A stretch of DNA of 64,000 nucleotides from Saccharopolyspora gloriosae (GCF_022828475.1 NZ_CP059557.1:6123470-6187469); one strand, 5' to 3'. Shown: positions 1-13,029, counted from the stretch's first letter. Numbers and translations: made by a program. The notes: generated from the sequence alone by a model not told the origin.

Positions 1-3874
<3,874 letters not shown>

Positions 3875-3883
3875 GTTGCCTCG

Positions 3884-4248
3884 TTTGCTTTGGGGGTCGG
3901 GTGGCGGAACCTCAGTTGGTCTCTCGCTGCGGGATCTTTTTCCCAAGTGGCTCCGCCACGAGGGAAAAAGCTGTCCTCGCGAGAGACCAACTGAGAACCC
4001 GCTGGTGAGCGGCTTTTTGACGTGGGCTATGCGCTTCGCGCATACAGGCACGGCCTTCGGCCGCCAGGCACGGCTTGCTTCGCTGCCGCACGGCACGGCT
4101 TCGCCGCAAGGCACGGCTTCGCCGCAAGGCACGGCTTCGCCGCAAGGCACGGCTTCGCCGCAAGGCACGGCTTGCTTCGCTGCCGCACGGCACGGCTACG
4201 CCGCGAGGCAGGCGGGGCTTTGCCCGCCCTTCGCGGGCTTCGCCGTTG
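3884..4248 (+). repeat. Dispersed 3'-end hairpin element, copy A (full length)
   Basis: This fills most of the 479-bp gap between the convergent ends of hpd and ilvA. It has three modules. The first is a leader ending GGGTGGCGGAACC. The second is an 85-nt hairpin (3911-3995) with a 17-bp perfect outer stem CTCAGTTGGTCTCTCGC / GCGAGAGACCAACTGAG and an inner TTTTTCCC / GGGAAAAA stem. The third is a tail of small TTC-loop hairpins: ATGCGC-TTC-GCGCAT, then four perfect 18-bp units GGCACGGCTTCGCCGCAA at 4092-4163, then a GCCCGCC-rich end. The same order occurs in copy E at 42192. Short peptide frames across the tail have no ribosome site and are artefacts of the 18-bp period. Confidence 0.9.
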
Positions 4249-4353
4249 AAAGCACCGCTTCGCCGCGGGACATGGTCTCCGGCCGCGGATCAGGGTTGGT
4301 TCTCTTCGCCCTTGGTGGTGGTCGCCGTGGGGCGAGGAGTGTGGGCTCGGGGT

Positions 4354-5565
4354 TCAGCGTTCCGAGGTGATGGTGAAGCCTGCCTTGGTGAGTTCGGCGA
4401 CCACGTGTTCGCGGTGTTCCGGGCCTCGGGTTTCCAGGCTGATCTCCACGTCGACCTCGCCGAGGGCGAGGGCGCCGGAGATGCGGGAGTGCTCGATGTC
4501 CAGCACGTTCGCCGACAGTTCGCCGAGCTGCGCGACCAGTCCGGCCAGCGAACCGGGTCGGTCCGGCAGCCGCAGGCGCAGCGACAAGTAGCGGCCCGCC
4601 GAGGTCATGCCGTGCTGGATCAGCTGCAACATCAGCAGCGGATCGATGTTGCCGCCGGAGAGCACCGCCACGGTCGGCGAGGTCATCAGCTCCGGTCGCT
4701 CCAGCATGCCCGCGACGGCGGCGACTCCGGCCGGCTCGGCTACCAGCTTCATCCGCTCCAGGCACAGCAACAACGCCCGCGACAAAGCCTGTTCGCTGAC
4801 CGTGATCATCTCGTCGACGAACGCGGAGACGTGCGCGAACGTCACCTCACCTGGCTCGGCGACGGCGATCCCGTCGGCCATCGTGCGGGTGTTCTCGATG
4901 CGCACCGGCCGCCCCCGCTCCAGCGACAACGGCCAGGCGGCGGCCTGCTCGGCCTGCACGCCGATCACCCGCACCTGCGGGCGCACCGCCTTCACCGCGG
5001 CGGCCACTCCGCTGATCAGACCGCCGCCGCCGGTCGGCACCACCACCGTGCCGACCTCTGGGAGCTGCTCGAGGATCTCCAACCCCACGGTTCCCTGACC
5101 GGCGACGACGTCCGGGTGGTCGAAGGGGTGGATGAACTCGGCGCCGGTCCGGTCGGCGTGCTCCTTCGCCAAGGCGAGGGTTTCGGCCAGCACCGCGCCC
5201 TCCGCGTGCACCGTGGCCCCGTAGGACTGCGTCGCCGCCAGCTTCGGCAGCGTCGCCTGCTCCGGCATGAACACGGTGGACCGGATGCCCAGCAGCGACG
5301 CGGCCAGCGCCACGCCTTGCGCGTGGTTGCCCGCGCTGGCCGCCACCACGCCCGCCGCGCGACGGCGGTCGTCGAGCGCGTGCAGCCGGACGTAGGCGCC
5401 GCGCAGCTTGAACGCACCCGTGCGCTGCAGGTTCTCGCACTTGAGGTGCACGTCGCCGCCGACGTGCTCGCTGAGCACCCTCGAATGCGCGAGCGGAGTC
5501 CGGCGGACCACGTCGACGAGATCCTCGGCCGCGGCGTGAATCCGATCCAGGCTGATCAGGTGCAT
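4354..5565 (-). CDS. ilvA: Threonine ammonia-lyase (threonine dehydratase)
   Basis: This PLP enzyme deaminates L-threonine to 2-oxobutanoate, the first step towards isoleucine. At 403 residues it matches the short class with one C-terminal ACT-like domain. The PLP lysine lies in RTGAFKLRGA (about residue 53), the phosphate-binding loop is PTGGGGLISG, and SAGNHAQGVA contacts substrate. The ACT-like region covers roughly residues 325-400 (LRLPDRPGSLAGLVAQLG). The ATG that gives MHLISLDRIH is preferred; an upstream in-frame start would add 21 unlikely residues. It converges with hpd and is transcribed away from a small membrane-protein gene. The short form may be less isoleucine-sensitive than two-ACT enzymes. 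Confidence 0.92.
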   Translation of the reverse strand: MHLISLDRIHAAAEDLVDVVRRTPLAHSRVLSEHVGGDVHLKCENLQRTGAFKLRGAYVRLHALDDRRRAAGVVAASAGNHAQGVALAASLLGIRSTVFMPEQATLPKLAATQSYGATVHAEGAVLAETLALAKEHADRTGAEFIHPFDHPDVVAGQGTVGLEILEQLPEVGTVVVPTGGGGLISGVAAAVKAVRPQVRVIGVQAEQAAAWPLSLERGRPVRIENTRTMADGIAVAEPGEVTFAHVSAFVDEMITVSEQALSRALLLCLERMKLVAEPAGVAAVAGMLERPELMTSPTVAVLSGGNIDPLLMLQLIQHGMTSAGRYLSLRLRLPDRPGSLAGLVAQLGELSANVLDIEHSRISGALALGEVDVEISLETRGPEHREHVVAELTKAGFTITSER

Positions 5566-5727
5566 GCCACCAATCGTGCACCAGCGCGAACTCCGACCGC
5601 CGAGCGAGGTGTTCGGTACGCTGCGCAATACGCGTGATCGACCTGCGGCATCGGGGCTCTGCCAGGCTCGCGCGGCGGACCCACAACGGCGCGAAGGCGC
5701 GCGGAGCGGACGCTCCGGGGAGGACGT

Positions 5728-5979
5728 ATGACACCGGCGACGGAAACGTTTCCACTGGTCGGCGGCATCACGGTGGCGACGGTCCTGTCCGCGGCCGCGG
5801 TGTTCGCGGTGGCGCAGACCGGCTGCGACGATCCCGGCTCATACCGGGAACGGGACGGCGTAGTCGAGCTCATCGGCGGCTGCGTCCAGCCGGAGGACCT
5901 CCCGGTCACCCCAGCCCCGCAACTCGAAGACTCCCCCCACTCACTCCCCACCGACACGGACCCGTCGATCGCCCCATAA
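5728..5979 (+). CDS. Small membrane-anchored or secreted protein, unknown function
   Basis: An 83-residue protein with a strong ribosome site (GGGGAGGACGT before the ATG). Residues 8-30 (LVGGITVATVLSAAAVFAVA) form a single hydrophobic segment. After it comes a short polar tail with two cysteines (TGCDDPG and IGGCV) and a Pro/Ser/Thr-rich, acidic end. The paired cysteines outside the membrane could form a disulfide. I do not recognise the family. It sits between ilvA (divergent) and metB (convergent). The ribosome site and high third-position GC support it as a real gene. Confidence 0.7.
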   Translation: MTPATETFPLVGGITVATVLSAAAVFAVAQTGCDDPGSYRERDGVVELIGGCVQPEDLPVTPAPQLEDSPHSLPTDTDPSIAP

Positions 5980-5989
5980 ATCCCACAGG

Positions 5990-6207
5990 CAAAGCCGACT
6001 CCTTGCGGCCGAAGGCCGTGCCTGTATGTGCGAAGCACATAGCCCACGTCAAAAAAACGACCACCCGCGGGTTCTCAGCTGTCTTCTCGCGAGGACAGCT
6101 TTTTCCCTCGTGGCGGAGCCACTAGGGAAAAAGATCCCGCAGCGAGAAGACAGCTGAGGTTCCGCCACCCGGACACCCAAGCAAAAAGACCGGTCAGCCG
6201 ACCAACA
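5990..6207 (-). repeat. Dispersed 3'-end hairpin element, copy B
   Basis: Read on the minus strand, this begins five bases after the metB stop. It carries GGTCGGCTGACCGGTCTTTTT, which looks like a small intrinsic terminator. It continues with the GGGTGGCGGAACC leader and the 85-nt hairpin (6074-6158), whose stem is CTCAGCTGTCTTCTCGC / GCGAGAAGACAGCTGAG. The ATGTGC-TTC-GCACAT hairpin follows, with one GGCC-TTC-GGCC unit. It lacks the long 18-bp array. It is nearly identical over about 180 bp to copy F, 51.6 kb away. Confidence 0.88.
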
Positions 6208-6211
6208 GAGT

Positions 6212-7348
6212 TCAGAGTGCGGCGAGGAGGTCCTCGACCAGGTCGTCGGCTTCCTCGATGCCGACGGACAGGCGCACCAGTTCGGCGGGGACTTGGAGAG
6301 CGGAGCCCGCGGTGCTGGCGTGGGTCATCTTGCCGGGGTGCTCGATCAGCGACTCCACGCCGCCGAGCGACTCCGCCAAGGTGAACAGGCGGGTCTTGGC
6401 GCACACGTCCAGCGCGGCCTGCTCGCCGTCGACGTGCAGGAACGAGATCATGCCGCCGAATCCGCGCATCTGCTTCGCCGCCACCTCGTGGCCGGGGTGC
6501 TCCGGCAGGCCCGGGTAGTAGACCTTCGAGACCTTCGGGTGCTCACGCAGCGCCGCCGCGATGCGTCCCGCGTTCGCGTTGTGCCGGTCCATCCGCACCG
6601 AGAGCGTCTTCAAGCCGCGCAGCGTGAGCCACGCGTCGAACGGACCCGGCACCGCACCCGCGGTGTTCTGCAGGAACGCCACCGAGCTCGCCACCGCGTC
6701 ATCGGAGGTGAGCACCGCGCCGCCGACCACGTCGGAGTGGCCGCCGAGGTACTTCGTGGTGGAGTGCACCACCACGTCCGCGCCCAGCTCCAACGGCCGC
6801 TGCAGGTACGGGGTGGCGAACGTGTTGTCCACGACGAGCTTGAGGCCCGCGTCCCGCGACACCTGGGCCAGCGCGGCGATGTCGGCGATGGTCAGCAGCG
6901 GGTTGGTGGGCGTCTCGACCCACAGCACCTTCGTCTCCGGGCGCACCGCCGCGCGCACCGCGTCGACGTCCGACACCGGAACCGGCGTGTACTGCACGCC
7001 CCACTCGGTGAGCACCTTGTCGACCAGCCGGAACGTGCCGCCGTAGGCGTCATCGGGGATGATCATGTGGTCGCCGGGCCGCAGCATCCCGCGCAGCACC
7101 GCGTCCGTGGCCGCCATGCCCGAGGAGAAGGCTCTGCCGTGCTTGGCGCCTTCGAGCTCCGCGAGGCACTCCTCCAGCGCGGTGCGGGTGGGGTTGCCGG
7201 TGCGCGAATACTCGTACCCGGCGCGCATTCCGCCGACGCCGTCCTGCGCGTAGGTGGACGTGGCGTGAATGGGGACGATCACCGAACCGGTCGTCGGATC
7301 GGGTTGCTGGCCCGCGTGAATAGCGCGGGTGGCGAAGCCATCACTCAT
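6212..7348 (-). CDS. metB: Cystathionine gamma-synthase
   Basis: A PLP enzyme of the Cys/Met metabolism family (378 residues). It joins an activated homoserine to cysteine, giving cystathionine for methionine synthesis. The PLP lysine is in HSTTKYLGGHSD (about residue 199), with the family signature YEYSRTGNPTR and substrate-site VVDNTFATP. The ATG giving MSDGFATRAIHAG is chosen from the conserved N-terminus; no good ribosome site precedes it, so the message may be leaderless. Its position beside a Pro/Gln-rich membrane protein and cbs matches M. tuberculosis Rv1079-Rv1078-Rv1077. Cystathionine gamma-lyase is a close alternative, and actinobacterial enzymes often do both reactions. Confidence 0.92.
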   Translation of the reverse strand: MSDGFATRAIHAGQQPDPTTGSVIVPIHATSTYAQDGVGGMRAGYEYSRTGNPTRTALEECLAELEGAKHGRAFSSGMAATDAVLRGMLRPGDHMIIPDDAYGGTFRLVDKVLTEWGVQYTPVPVSDVDAVRAAVRPETKVLWVETPTNPLLTIADIAALAQVSRDAGLKLVVDNTFATPYLQRPLELGADVVVHSTTKYLGGHSDVVGGAVLTSDDAVASSVAFLQNTAGAVPGPFDAWLTLRGLKTLSVRMDRHNANAGRIAAALREHPKVSKVYYPGLPEHPGHEVAAKQMRGFGGMISFLHVDGEQAALDVCAKTRLFTLAESLGGVESLIEHPGKMTHASTAGSALQVPAELVRLSVGIEEADDLVEDLLAAL

Positions 7349-7439
7349 ATACCGCAGCGTACGGACCACACGTCCTTGCGCCGTTCGGCAGGTCACCGTT
7401 GCGATCCGGCGCGTTCGGAGGAATACCACCCCGCCCACG

Positions 7440-7476
7440 ACGACGGCCCCCGACCTAGGTGGTCGAGGGCCGTCGT
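7440..7476 (-). terminator. Hairpin terminator after the Pro/Gln-rich protein gene
   Basis: ACGACGGCC and its complement close a stem of about 16 bp with one bulged base and a CTAG-centred loop. It lies 15 bp past the stop of the minus-strand gene that ends at 7492. No U-tract follows. Confidence 0.55.
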
Positions 7477-7491
7477 GGCTGGATCAGCGGG

Positions 7492-8850
7492 TCACCACTG
7501 GGGCGGCTGCTGCCCCGGCTGCTGCGGGTAGCCGCCGGGCTGCTGGCCGTACTGCGGCGGCTGCCCGTACTGCGGCTGGCCGGGCTGCTGGCCGAACTGC
7601 TGCGGGTCGCCGTACTGCGGCTGGCCCGGCTGCGGCTGCCCGGGCTGGGGCTGGCCGTAGGGGTTCGGCTGCCCCGGCTGCGGCTGCCCGTACTGCGGCT
7701 GGCCCGGCTGGCCGAACTGCTGCGGGTCGCCGTACTGCGGCTGGCCCGGCTGCGGCTGCCCGGGCTGGGGCTGGCCGTAGGGGTTCGGCTGCCCCGGCTG
7801 CGGCTGCCCGAACTGCGGCTGGCCCGGCTGGCTGAACTGCGGCTGCGCCGCGTAGGGCTGCTGGGCGTAACCGGCCTGCGGGCCGCTCTGCGCGCCGGGA
7901 CCGGCGGCGATCCATTCCCGCGTCGCGGGCAAGATCGCCAGCACCGTGATGGCGATGTAGATGAGGGCCCCGACGATGCCGGCGACGAGCAACCCGACGC
8001 TCGTGGCGAAGCCGATCGAACTGATCAGCTGGAGCAACGCGGAGACCCCCGCACCACCGGCCGTCACGTACGGGCCGAGCGGCTTGCGAGTGATCAGGAA
8101 GATGCCGCCGACCAGCATCGCGATGGAGGCCAGCAACTGGAGCACGATGATGAAACCGTTGCCCGCCCCGACGAAACCGAGCGCCGCGGCACCGAACAGG
8201 CCGATCACCCCGAGGAGCCCGGAGAGGGTCCCCAGCCCGCCGAAGACCGCGGCGACCCAGCCGACGACCTTCGCGATCGTGCCGTTCTCGGCGCCCGCGC
8301 CCGCCGGCTTGCCGATGGCGGGCGGCTGCTGCGGGAAGCCGCCCTGGCCGGGGTATGCCTGCGGCGGCGGTGCGCCGAAACCGGCCTGCGGGGCGGGGAA
8401 TCCGCCGCCGGGAGTGCCTGCCTGCGGCGGCTGCTGCGGGAAGCCGCCGGGCTGGCTCTGGGTGCCCGGCTGGCTGTACATCGGCTGCGGGGGCTGCATC
8501 GACGGCGGCACCATCTGCGTCGCCGACTCACCGCCCTGCGCGTTGCCGGGCTGTTCGTACATCGGCTGTGGCGGCTGCATCGACGGCGGCACCACCTGCG
8601 TCGAGTCCCCACCGGCCTGCTGCGCGGGACGCACGACCTGGGTGGAATCGGCGGACGCCTGGCCGGAGTTCTGGTCCAGCTGCGCGGGGCGGACGACCTG
8701 AGTGGCGTCCGCGCCGGAGGACTGTTCGGTGGCCGGGGTCTGCGGGTCCAGCTGAGAACCGATCTCTGAGCCGGCGGCCTGCGCCTCTGACTCGGTCCCC
8801 TGCGGTTGCTGTCCCTGCTGACCGCCGTCCGGCGGCTGCGGAGAGCTCAT
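7492..8850 (-). CDS. Pro/Gln-rich membrane protein, similar to mycobacterial proline-rich antigen
   Basis: A 452-residue protein in three parts. The N-terminal 210 residues are disordered and rich in Gln, Pro, Gly and Ser, with repeated STQVVRPAQ and [15 protein letters not shown] motifs that could be phosphorylated or bind partners. The middle (about 215-330) has four hydrophobic segments ([73 protein letters not shown]). The C-terminus is a low-complexity tail of [11 protein letters not shown]-like repeats. Its place between metB and cbs is that of M. tuberculosis Rv1078 (pra), so the same family is likely. The ATG has AGGAA upstream; an earlier in-frame start has no such site. Molecular function is unknown. 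Confidence 0.8.
   Translation of the reverse strand: MSSPQPPDGGQQGQQPQGTESEAQAAGSEIGSQLDPQTPATEQSSGADATQVVRPAQLDQNSGQASADSTQVVRPAQQAGGDSTQVVPPSMQPPQPMYEQPGNAQGGESATQMVPPSMQPPQPMYSQPGTQSQPGGFPQQPPQAGTPGGGFPAPQAGFGAPPPQAYPGQGGFPQQPPAIGKPAGAGAENGTIAKVVGWVAAVFGGLGTLSGLLGVIGLFGAAALGFVGAGNGFIIVLQLLASIAMLVGGIFLITRKPLGPYVTAGGAGVSALLQLISSIGFATSVGLLVAGIVGALIYIAITVLAILPATREWIAAGPGAQSGPQAGYAQQPYAAQPQFSQPGQPQFGQPQPGQPNPYGQPQPGQPQPGQPQYGDPQQFGQPGQPQYGQPQPGQPNPYGQPQPGQPQPGQPQYGDPQQFGQQPGQPQYGQPPQYGQQPGGYPQQPGQQPPQW
7591..7830 (-). repeat. Two 120-bp tandem units in the C-terminal tail
   Basis: Bases 7591-7690 and 7711-7810 are identical and the remainder of each unit is nearly so. This makes a 40-codon duplication within the repetitive tail of the Pro/Gln-rich protein. 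Near-identity implies a recent slip or unequal exchange, so the tail length may vary between strains. Confidence 0.9.
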
Positions 8851-8952
8851 CGGGTTTCCTGACCCCCTTGGGCGTAAAGCATGAGTCTGAAGCGAGTTGA
8901 TCCACACGCTATCCGATATGTCAGCAGCGTAGCGGCCGTCCGTAACGAAAAG

Positions 8953-10323
8953 TCAACGCCCGGCGATGAACGCCAGCACGTCCTGCCGGGTGACCACTCC
9001 GGCGGGCTTGCCGCCGATGATCACCATCGCCCCGTCCGCGTTGGTCAGCGCCGTCATCGCCGCACTGACCTCCTCACCTGCACCGATGGTGGGCAGCGGC
9101 GGGGACATGTGCTCTTCGATGCGGTCGGCGAGCTGAGCTCGGCCGGCGAACAGCGCGTCGAGCAGGTCGCGTTCGTTGACCGCTCCGGCGATCTCGGCCA
9201 CCATCACCGGCGGTTCGGCGTTGACGACCGGCATCTGGGACACCCCGAATTCCCGCAGGATGGCCACCGCCTCGGCGACGGTCTCGTTCGGGTGAACGTG
9301 GACGAGTTCAGGGATCGTGCCGTCCTTGCGCAGCAGCACGTCCTTGATGGCGGCACCCGCGTGGTCCGGGGACAGGAAGCCGTACTTCGCCATCCACGAG
9401 TCGTTGAACACCTTGCCGAGGTAGCCGCGGCCGCCGTCGGGCAGCAGCACCACGATCACGTCGTCCGGCCCGGTGCGTTCCGCGATGCGCAGCGCGGCGG
9501 CCGCCGCCATCCCGCAGGAGCCGCCGACCAGCAGCGCCTCCTCACGGGCGAGGGAACGGGTCATGGTGAACGAGTCGGCGTCGGAGACGGGCACGATCTC
9601 ATCGCAGATGTCGCGGTCGTAGGTCTCCGGCCAGAAGTCCTCACCGACGCCTTCGACGAGGTACGGCCGCCCGCCGCCACCGGAGTACACCGAGCCCTCC
9701 GGGTCGGCGCCGATGATCTGCACCTTCCCCCCGGAGACCTCCTTGAGGTAGCGGCCGATGCCGGAGATGGTGCCGCCGGTGCCGATGCCCGCGACGAAGT
9801 GCGTGATGCGGCCCTCCGTCTGGCGCCAGATCTCCGGTCCGGTGCTGAGGTAGTGCGACTCGGGGTTGGCGGGGTTCGCGTACTGGTTGGGCTTCCAGGC
9901 GCCGTCGATCTCGGTGACGAGCCGATCGGAGACGCTGTAGTAGGACTCGGCGTGCTCCGGCGGCACCGCGGTCGGGCACACCACGACCTCGGCGCCGTAC
10001 GCCTCCAGCACGCTGCGCTTGTCCTCGCTGACCTTGTCGGGGCAGACGAACACGCAGCGGTATCCCTTGCGCTGCGCCACCATCGCCAGGCCCACACCGG
10101 TGTTGCCGGAGGTCGGCTCGACGATGGTGCCGCCGGGCTTGAGCTCACCGGACTCTTCCGCGGCTTCGACCATGCGCAGCGCGATGCGGTCCTTCACGCT
10201 GCCGCCCGGGTTGAGGTATTCGACTTTCGCCAGCACCGGCGTCGAGGCGGACTCGGCCAGCGAGTTCAGCCGCACCAGCGGGGTGTTGCCGACGAGGTCG
10301 ATGACGTGCTCGACGTAGTCCAC
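8953..10323 (-). CDS. cbs: Cystathionine beta-synthase
   Basis: A 456-residue PLP enzyme that condenses homocysteine with serine in reverse transsulfuration. The PLP lysine is in NPGGSVKDRIALRM (about residue 44), with EPTSGNTGVGLAM as the substrate loop and GIGTGGTISG binding phosphate. Residues from about 340 onward form two CBS domains (NETVAEAVAILREFGVSQMPVV; GAGEEVSAAMTALTNADGAMVIIGG). In related enzymes these bind adenosyl ligands and tune activity. The GTG start follows AAAGGGAC and gives the family N-terminus MDYVEHVIDLVGNTPLV. Its order beside the Pro-rich antigen-like gene and metB suggests linked sulfur amino-acid functions, as at Rv1077-Rv1079. Confidence 0.94.
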   Translation of the reverse strand: MDYVEHVIDLVGNTPLVRLNSLAESASTPVLAKVEYLNPGGSVKDRIALRMVEAAEESGELKPGGTIVEPTSGNTGVGLAMVAQRKGYRCVFVCPDKVSEDKRSVLEAYGAEVVVCPTAVPPEHAESYYSVSDRLVTEIDGAWKPNQYANPANPESHYLSTGPEIWRQTEGRITHFVAGIGTGGTISGIGRYLKEVSGGKVQIIGADPEGSVYSGGGGRPYLVEGVGEDFWPETYDRDICDEIVPVSDADSFTMTRSLAREEALLVGGSCGMAAAAALRIAERTGPDDVIVVLLPDGGRGYLGKVFNDSWMAKYGFLSPDHAGAAIKDVLLRKDGTIPELVHVHPNETVAEAVAILREFGVSQMPVVNAEPPVMVAEIAGAVNERDLLDALFAGRAQLADRIEEHMSPPLPTIGAGEEVSAAMTALTNADGAMVIIGGKPAGVVTRQDVLAFIAGR

Positions 10324-10587
10324 AGCGAGTCCCTTTCGCTCTCCGTGACGATGTGAGGCTGAGCCTAAGTGCCGGTTTCCCGCGCGGTGACGCACGGGTG
10401 GTCCGGTGGCGTGCCGTTTCCCCGGTTCGACACCGGCGCGAGGTGATTCGTTCCCCGCCCGGTGAGTCGGCTGTTAACCCTGGTTCTTCGTGGCGCGACA
10501 GATGAGTGGGAACGTTTTTCCCACGAAAGGCGTATTCAGTAGGGGACAACGGCGGATGGCGTCGGGGTGGCGCAAGAAGGAGCGGGC

Positions 10588-11505
10588 ATGGTCGGGACGC
10601 GGATGTTACGGCTGGCGATGGTCGCGGCGGGGACCGTCGGAGGCGTGTCGGGCGCCGCGTACGGACTGCTCAACGGACAGTCCTGGTACGCGCGGCGGGC
10701 CATCGGTGAGCCCACCGGCATCCCGCTCCGCTCCGACGGCGTCCACTTTCCGGACGGGACCGGTCCGGTGCCGCGGCCAGTTGACGGAGTGGAGCCGTTG
10801 CGGCTGGCGGTGCTCGGTGACTCCTCGGCGGCCGGGCTCGGAGTGGAGGCGCCGGACGAGTTGCCCGGGGTGCGGATCGCTCGAGGCGTGGCAGAGGAGC
10901 TGGAGCGGCCGGTCGAGCTGACCACTTACGCGATCGTGGGCTCCACGTCGCGGGATCTGGCCGCGCAGGTGGACGCGGCCCTGGTGGAGGCTCCGCAGCT
11001 GGTACTCGTGATCATCGGCGCGAACGACGTCACGGCTCGGCTGTCGGTCGCGGAGTGCGCGGCGCTGCTGGGCGCGGCGGTGGCCCGGTTGCGGGAGGCC
11101 GGGGTGGGCGTGGTCGCCGGAACCTGCCCGGACCTGGGCGCGATCCGCCCGATTCCGCAGCCGCTGCGTTCGGTGGCCTCGTCGTGGAGCCTCGCGCTGG
11201 GCCGCGCGCAACGGCACGCGGTGGAGGCCGCGGGCGGCGGCGCGGTGCCGTTGGCGGACCTGCTGTCTCCGGAGTTCCTGACCCGCCCGCAGGAGTTGTT
11301 CAGCCCGGACCGGTTCCACCCGTCGGCCGCGGGCTACGAGGCCGCCGCCGGGCTGCTGCTGCCCGCGTTGTGCTCGGCGATCGGCGAATGGCAAGGACCG
11401 CCGGTACCGCAGCCACCGGTTCGCTCCGCGGCGGCGGAGGCCCGTCGCCCCACGAGCCGAGTCGTGGCCCGCCTCAACCGGAGGTTCGGCCGCCAGGCGA
11501 CCTGA
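10588..11505 (+). CDS. SGNH/GDSL-type esterase, membrane-anchored or secreted
   Basis: A 305-residue hydrolase with all SGNH blocks: GDSSAAG (nucleophile Ser about 79), GSTSRD, IIGANDVT (oxyanion Asn) and DRFHPSAAGY (Asp/His). An N-terminal hydrophobic stretch (residues 7-28) suggests export or anchoring. The ATG follows AAGGAGCGGGC; a GTG 21 bases upstream is less likely. Codon 7 (10606-10608) is TTA, so expression depends on a UUA-reading tRNA. The position next to cbs corresponds to Rv1075c. The natural substrate, perhaps a lipid or cell-wall acyl ester, is not shown by the sequence. Confidence 0.85.
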   Translation: MVGTRMLRLAMVAAGTVGGVSGAAYGLLNGQSWYARRAIGEPTGIPLRSDGVHFPDGTGPVPRPVDGVEPLRLAVLGDSSAAGLGVEAPDELPGVRIARGVAEELERPVELTTYAIVGSTSRDLAAQVDAALVEAPQLVLVIIGANDVTARLSVAECAALLGAAVARLREAGVGVVAGTCPDLGAIRPIPQPLRSVASSWSLALGRAQRHAVEAAGGGAVPLADLLSPEFLTRPQELFSPDRFHPSAAGYEAAAGLLLPALCSAIGEWQGPPVPQPPVRSAAAEARRPTSRVVARLNRRFGRQAT

Positions 11506-11540
11506 GCTCGGATGCGCGCGAACTTGTTCCGCGTGGGTCT

Positions 11541-11590
11541 CCGGGTAGCGGAATCGCAGCGGCTTCACCGCTGACAGGACAACAGAACCC
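11541..11590 (+). repeat. Probable decayed copy of the 3'-end hairpin element
   Basis: CCGGGTAGCGGAA, then CAGCGG, then CTGACAG and AGAACCC occur in the order and orientation of the element (compare copy D at 16648). The hairpin interior is deleted. It begins 35 bp after the esterase stop, the same placement as intact copies. Confidence 0.5.
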
Positions 11591-11791
11591 TGCGCAATGC
11601 CGGAGCTCTGAGCGGCGCGCCACTGCCAGCGAAGACGGCCGCCGAGAACAACGAGCGGCCGCGTCGCCGGTTGTTGGTGATGGTCGTCTCAGCACGTCGG
11701 GGCCGGTGGCGGTTTTAGGGTGTCGCCAGTAGCCGGCCCAGCCGTGCCGCCTCGGCTCGGCGTCCCCGTAGGCGAACGAAGGAGTTCCCGA

Positions 11792-13012
11792 ATGCCCGAA
11801 GCAGTCATCGTCTCCGCCACCCGCTCGCCCATCGGCCGCGCGGGCAAGGGATCGCTGGTCGACGTGCGTCCGGACGATTTGACCGCGCAGCTGGTGCGCG
11901 CCGCGCTGGACAAGATCCCGCAGCTGGACCCCGCCGAGATCGACGACCTGATGCTCGGTTGCGGCCTGCCCGGCGGCGAGCAGGGCTTCAACATGGGCCG
12001 CGTCGTGTCGGTGCTGCTCGGTTACGACCACCTGCCCGGCACCACCGTCACCCGGTACTGCTCGTCGAGCCTGCAGACGACGCGGATGGCGCTGCACGCC
12101 ATCAAGGCCGGTGAGGGTGACGTGTTCATCAGCGCCGGCGTCGAGGCGGTGTCCCGGTTCGCGAAGGGCAACTCGGACTCGCTGGACGACACCCGCAACC
12201 CGGTGTTCGCCGACGCCGAGGCCCGCACCCAGGCCACCGGGGAGCAGGGCGCGGACGAGTGGATCGACCCGCGCGAGTTCGGCAAGGTGCCGGACGTCTA
12301 CATCCCGATGGGCCAGACCGCGGAGAACCTGGCGCGGGCCAAGGGCGTGAGCCGCGACGAGATGGACGAGTTCGGGGTGCGCTCGCAGAACTTGGCCGAG
12401 AAGGCCATCGCGGACGGCTTCTGGGCGCGGGAGATCACTCCGGTGACGACGCCGTCCGGCACGATCGTGGACGCCGATGACGGCCCGCGCGCCGGGGTCA
12501 CGAAGGAAGCGGTGTCGGGCCTGAAGCCGGTGTTCCGCCCGGACGGCCGGATCACCGCCGGGAACTGCTGTTCCCTCAACGACGGCGCCGCCGCGCTGGT
12601 GATCATGAGCGACACGAAGGCGAAGCAGCTGGGCCTCACCCCGCTGGCGCGGGTCGTGTCGACCGGCGTGTCCGGCCTCTCGCCGGAGATCATGGGCCTC
12701 GGGCCGGTGGAGGCCTCCAAGCAGGCCCTCAAGCGCGCCGGTCTGGGCGTCGGGGACATCGACCTGGTCGAGATCAACGAGGCGTTCGCCGCGCAGGTCA
12801 TCCCGTCCTACCAGGACTTGGGCATTCCGCTGGAGAAGGTGAACGTCAACGGCGGCGCCATCGCCGTCGGCCACCCCTTCGGCATGACCGGCGCCCGCAT
12901 CACCAACACTCTGATCAACTCCCTCCAGTGGCACGACAAGCAGTTCGGCCTGGAGACGATGTGCGTCGGCGGCGGCCAAGGCATGGCAATGATTTTGGAG
13001 CGCCTTTCCTGA
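11792..13012 (+). CDS. Acetyl-CoA C-acyltransferase (thiolase)
   Basis: A 406-residue thiolase that cleaves 3-ketoacyl-CoA or condenses acetyl-CoA. The acyl-enzyme cysteine is in [15 protein letters not shown] (residue 90). The C-terminal signatures are [19 protein letters not shown] (catalytic His) and [13 protein letters not shown] (second Cys). GAAGGAG precedes the ATG at good spacing. The corresponding M. tuberculosis gene is Rv1074c (fadA3). No beta-oxidation partner gene is adjacent, and chain-length preference cannot be read from the sequence. A strong intrinsic terminator follows 17 bp after the stop. Confidence 0.93.
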   Translation: MPEAVIVSATRSPIGRAGKGSLVDVRPDDLTAQLVRAALDKIPQLDPAEIDDLMLGCGLPGGEQGFNMGRVVSVLLGYDHLPGTTVTRYCSSSLQTTRMALHAIKAGEGDVFISAGVEAVSRFAKGNSDSLDDTRNPVFADAEARTQATGEQGADEWIDPREFGKVPDVYIPMGQTAENLARAKGVSRDEMDEFGVRSQNLAEKAIADGFWAREITPVTTPSGTIVDADDGPRAGVTKEAVSGLKPVFRPDGRITAGNCCSLNDGAAALVIMSDTKAKQLGLTPLARVVSTGVSGLSPEIMGLGPVEASKQALKRAGLGVGDIDLVEINEAFAAQVIPSYQDLGIPLEKVNVNGGAIAVGHPFGMTGARITNTLINSLQWHDKQFGLETMCVGGGQGMAMILERLS

Positions 13013-13029
13013 GGCCACCGCAGCAACAC

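Noticed and set aside
4092-4163. Possible CRISPR array
   Set aside because: The 18-bp units are contiguous with no spacers, and no cas genes occur in the window.
3884-4248. Insertion sequence or MITE with terminal inverted repeats
   Set aside because: The inverted repeats are internal hairpin arms, not the ends of the element; no target duplication was evident, and the fixed placement after stop codons argues against ordinary transposition.
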